Part shown: positions 63,681-64,000 of the stretch, in pieces | Layout of the letters: every line of letters starts with the position of its first letter | Position numbering within the stretch: position 1 is the first letter of the stretch | Position numbers and translations under genes: made by a program | Notes under the pieces: generated by a model | What the model saw: only the letters and a program-made list of their open reading frames with translations | Told to the model about the DNA's origin: nothing | Database searches by the model: none | Source of the DNA: Ahrensia marina | Lineage (GTDB): Bacteria; Pseudomonadota; Alphaproteobacteria; Rhizobiales; Rhizobiaceae | Assembly: GCF_001293565.1 (NCBI RefSeq) | Contig: NZ_JXMU01000016.1 | Span: forward strand, 1 to 64,000 | Length of the DNA: 64,000 nucleotides | Direction of reading: 5' to 3'

Positions 63681-64000
63681 ATGGATTATCAATGGGACTT
63701 CTCAGCTGTCGTCACATATTGGCCGGTTCTGCTTGTCGGTCTTAAAAACACAATTATTCTTGCCGCAGTCTGCCTGGTACTCGGCTTATTTTTTGGACTG
63801 TTTGTCGGCGCGGCCCGTTACAGTTCCAACCGTCTGGTCAACTGGCCGGCGACGGCTTTTGTCGAAGTTTTCCGCAATACGCCCGTGCTGGTCCAGATCA
63901 TGTGGTTCTATTTCGCTTTCCCGATTATCTCGCCGATCGAGGTCAATGCCTTTACAGCAGCAACACTGGGATTGACGCTCAACACGGTTGCTTTTTCCAG
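63681..64000 (+). CDS. Second polar amino-acid ABC permease, cut by right edge
   Basis: An open frame from ATG 63681 to the end of the window (106 codons plus two bases, no stop). The N-terminus MDYQWDFSAVVTYWPVLLV resembles that of the first permease, and FVEVFRNTPVLVQIMWFYF is the family signature. It forms a heterodimer with the previous subunit. The ATPase gene presumably lies to the right. Confidence 0.9.
   Translation, partial: MDYQWDFSAVVTYWPVLLVGLKNTIILAAVCLVLGLFFGLFVGAARYSSNRLVNWPATAFVEVFRNTPVLVQIMWFYFAFPIISPIEVNAFTAATLGLTLNTVAFS

Noticed and set aside
1-64000. CRISPR arrays, insertion sequences, prophage genes, tRNA or rRNA genes
   Set aside because: No regular repeat-spacer pattern, transposase, integrase, phage protein or tRNA-like fold was noticed; a tRNAscan-SE or IS search was not possible here.

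Overview
This 64 kb window looks like part of an alphaproteobacterial chromosome, most likely from the Hyphomicrobiales (Rhizobiales). It opens with the 3' part of a SAM-II riboswitch in front of metA, a pairing typical of that group. It also carries a complete EnuR/Ueh/Eut ectoine-use locus, several TRAP and ABC uptake systems, and dense operons in which ATGA start/stop overlaps are common. I see no insertion sequence, phage gene, CRISPR array, tRNA or rRNA. Base composition looks moderate and fairly even. The ectoine locus hints at a marine or saline habitat, which is inference.

Layout. (1) 1-2.7 kb: SAM-II riboswitch, metA (Glu111, so probably acetyl-CoA dependent), a GNAT acetyltransferase and the Mrp ATPase. 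(2) 2.7-7.8 kb, minus strand: branched-chain amino-acid type ABC operon livK-G-F-H-M. (3) 8.1-14.6 kb, minus strand: a DctB/DctD-like two-component pair followed by a TAXI-type TRAP transporter; the regulator lacks the GAFTGA loop. (4) 14.8-25.6 kb, minus strand: a LacI regulator, two permeases, a binding protein, two ADP-ribosylglycohydrolase-family proteins, an ATPase, a CoA-transferase and a CitE-like lyase, in one tightly packed operon with two identical operator-like palindromes. (5) 25.8-36.5 kb: EnuR, the ectoine TRAP transporter UehABC, a universal stress protein, EutABCDE, a divergent cupin and an AsnC-type regulator. (6) 36.6-38.3 kb: a divergent MerR regulator and MFS exporter with a 19-bp-spacer promoter. 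(7) 38.3-46.9 kb: an idonate/gluconate-type dehydrogenase pair with a signal-less solute-binding-fold protein, divergent from a TRAP transporter, crotonase and IclR regulator, then a convergent CoA-transferase. (8) 47.1-62.0 kb: lactonase, IclR regulator and a second signal-less solute-binding-fold protein. Next come enzymes of a non-phosphorylating deoxy-sugar acid route (mutarotase, oxidoreductase, lactonase, enolase-superfamily dehydratase, SDR, FAH hydrolase) with their own sugar ABC transporter, interleaved with two MaoC hydratases and another CoA-transferase. (9) 62.1-64 kb: a polar amino-acid ABC transporter cut by the right edge.

How it fits together. Almost everything after 2.7 kb is uptake plus catabolism of organic solutes: seven transport systems, each next to its own regulator or enzymes. 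The most unusual part is 38-62 kb. Two parallel gene sets each have an IclR regulator, a cytoplasmic solute-binding-fold protein, a class III CoA-transferase, a hydratase-fold enzyme and an SDR dehydrogenase. A related AT-rich motif (core TATATAAAAC) recurs in five of the intergenic regions between them, which suggests one regulon that couples sugar-acid breakdown to a CoA-thioester pathway whose substrate I cannot name.
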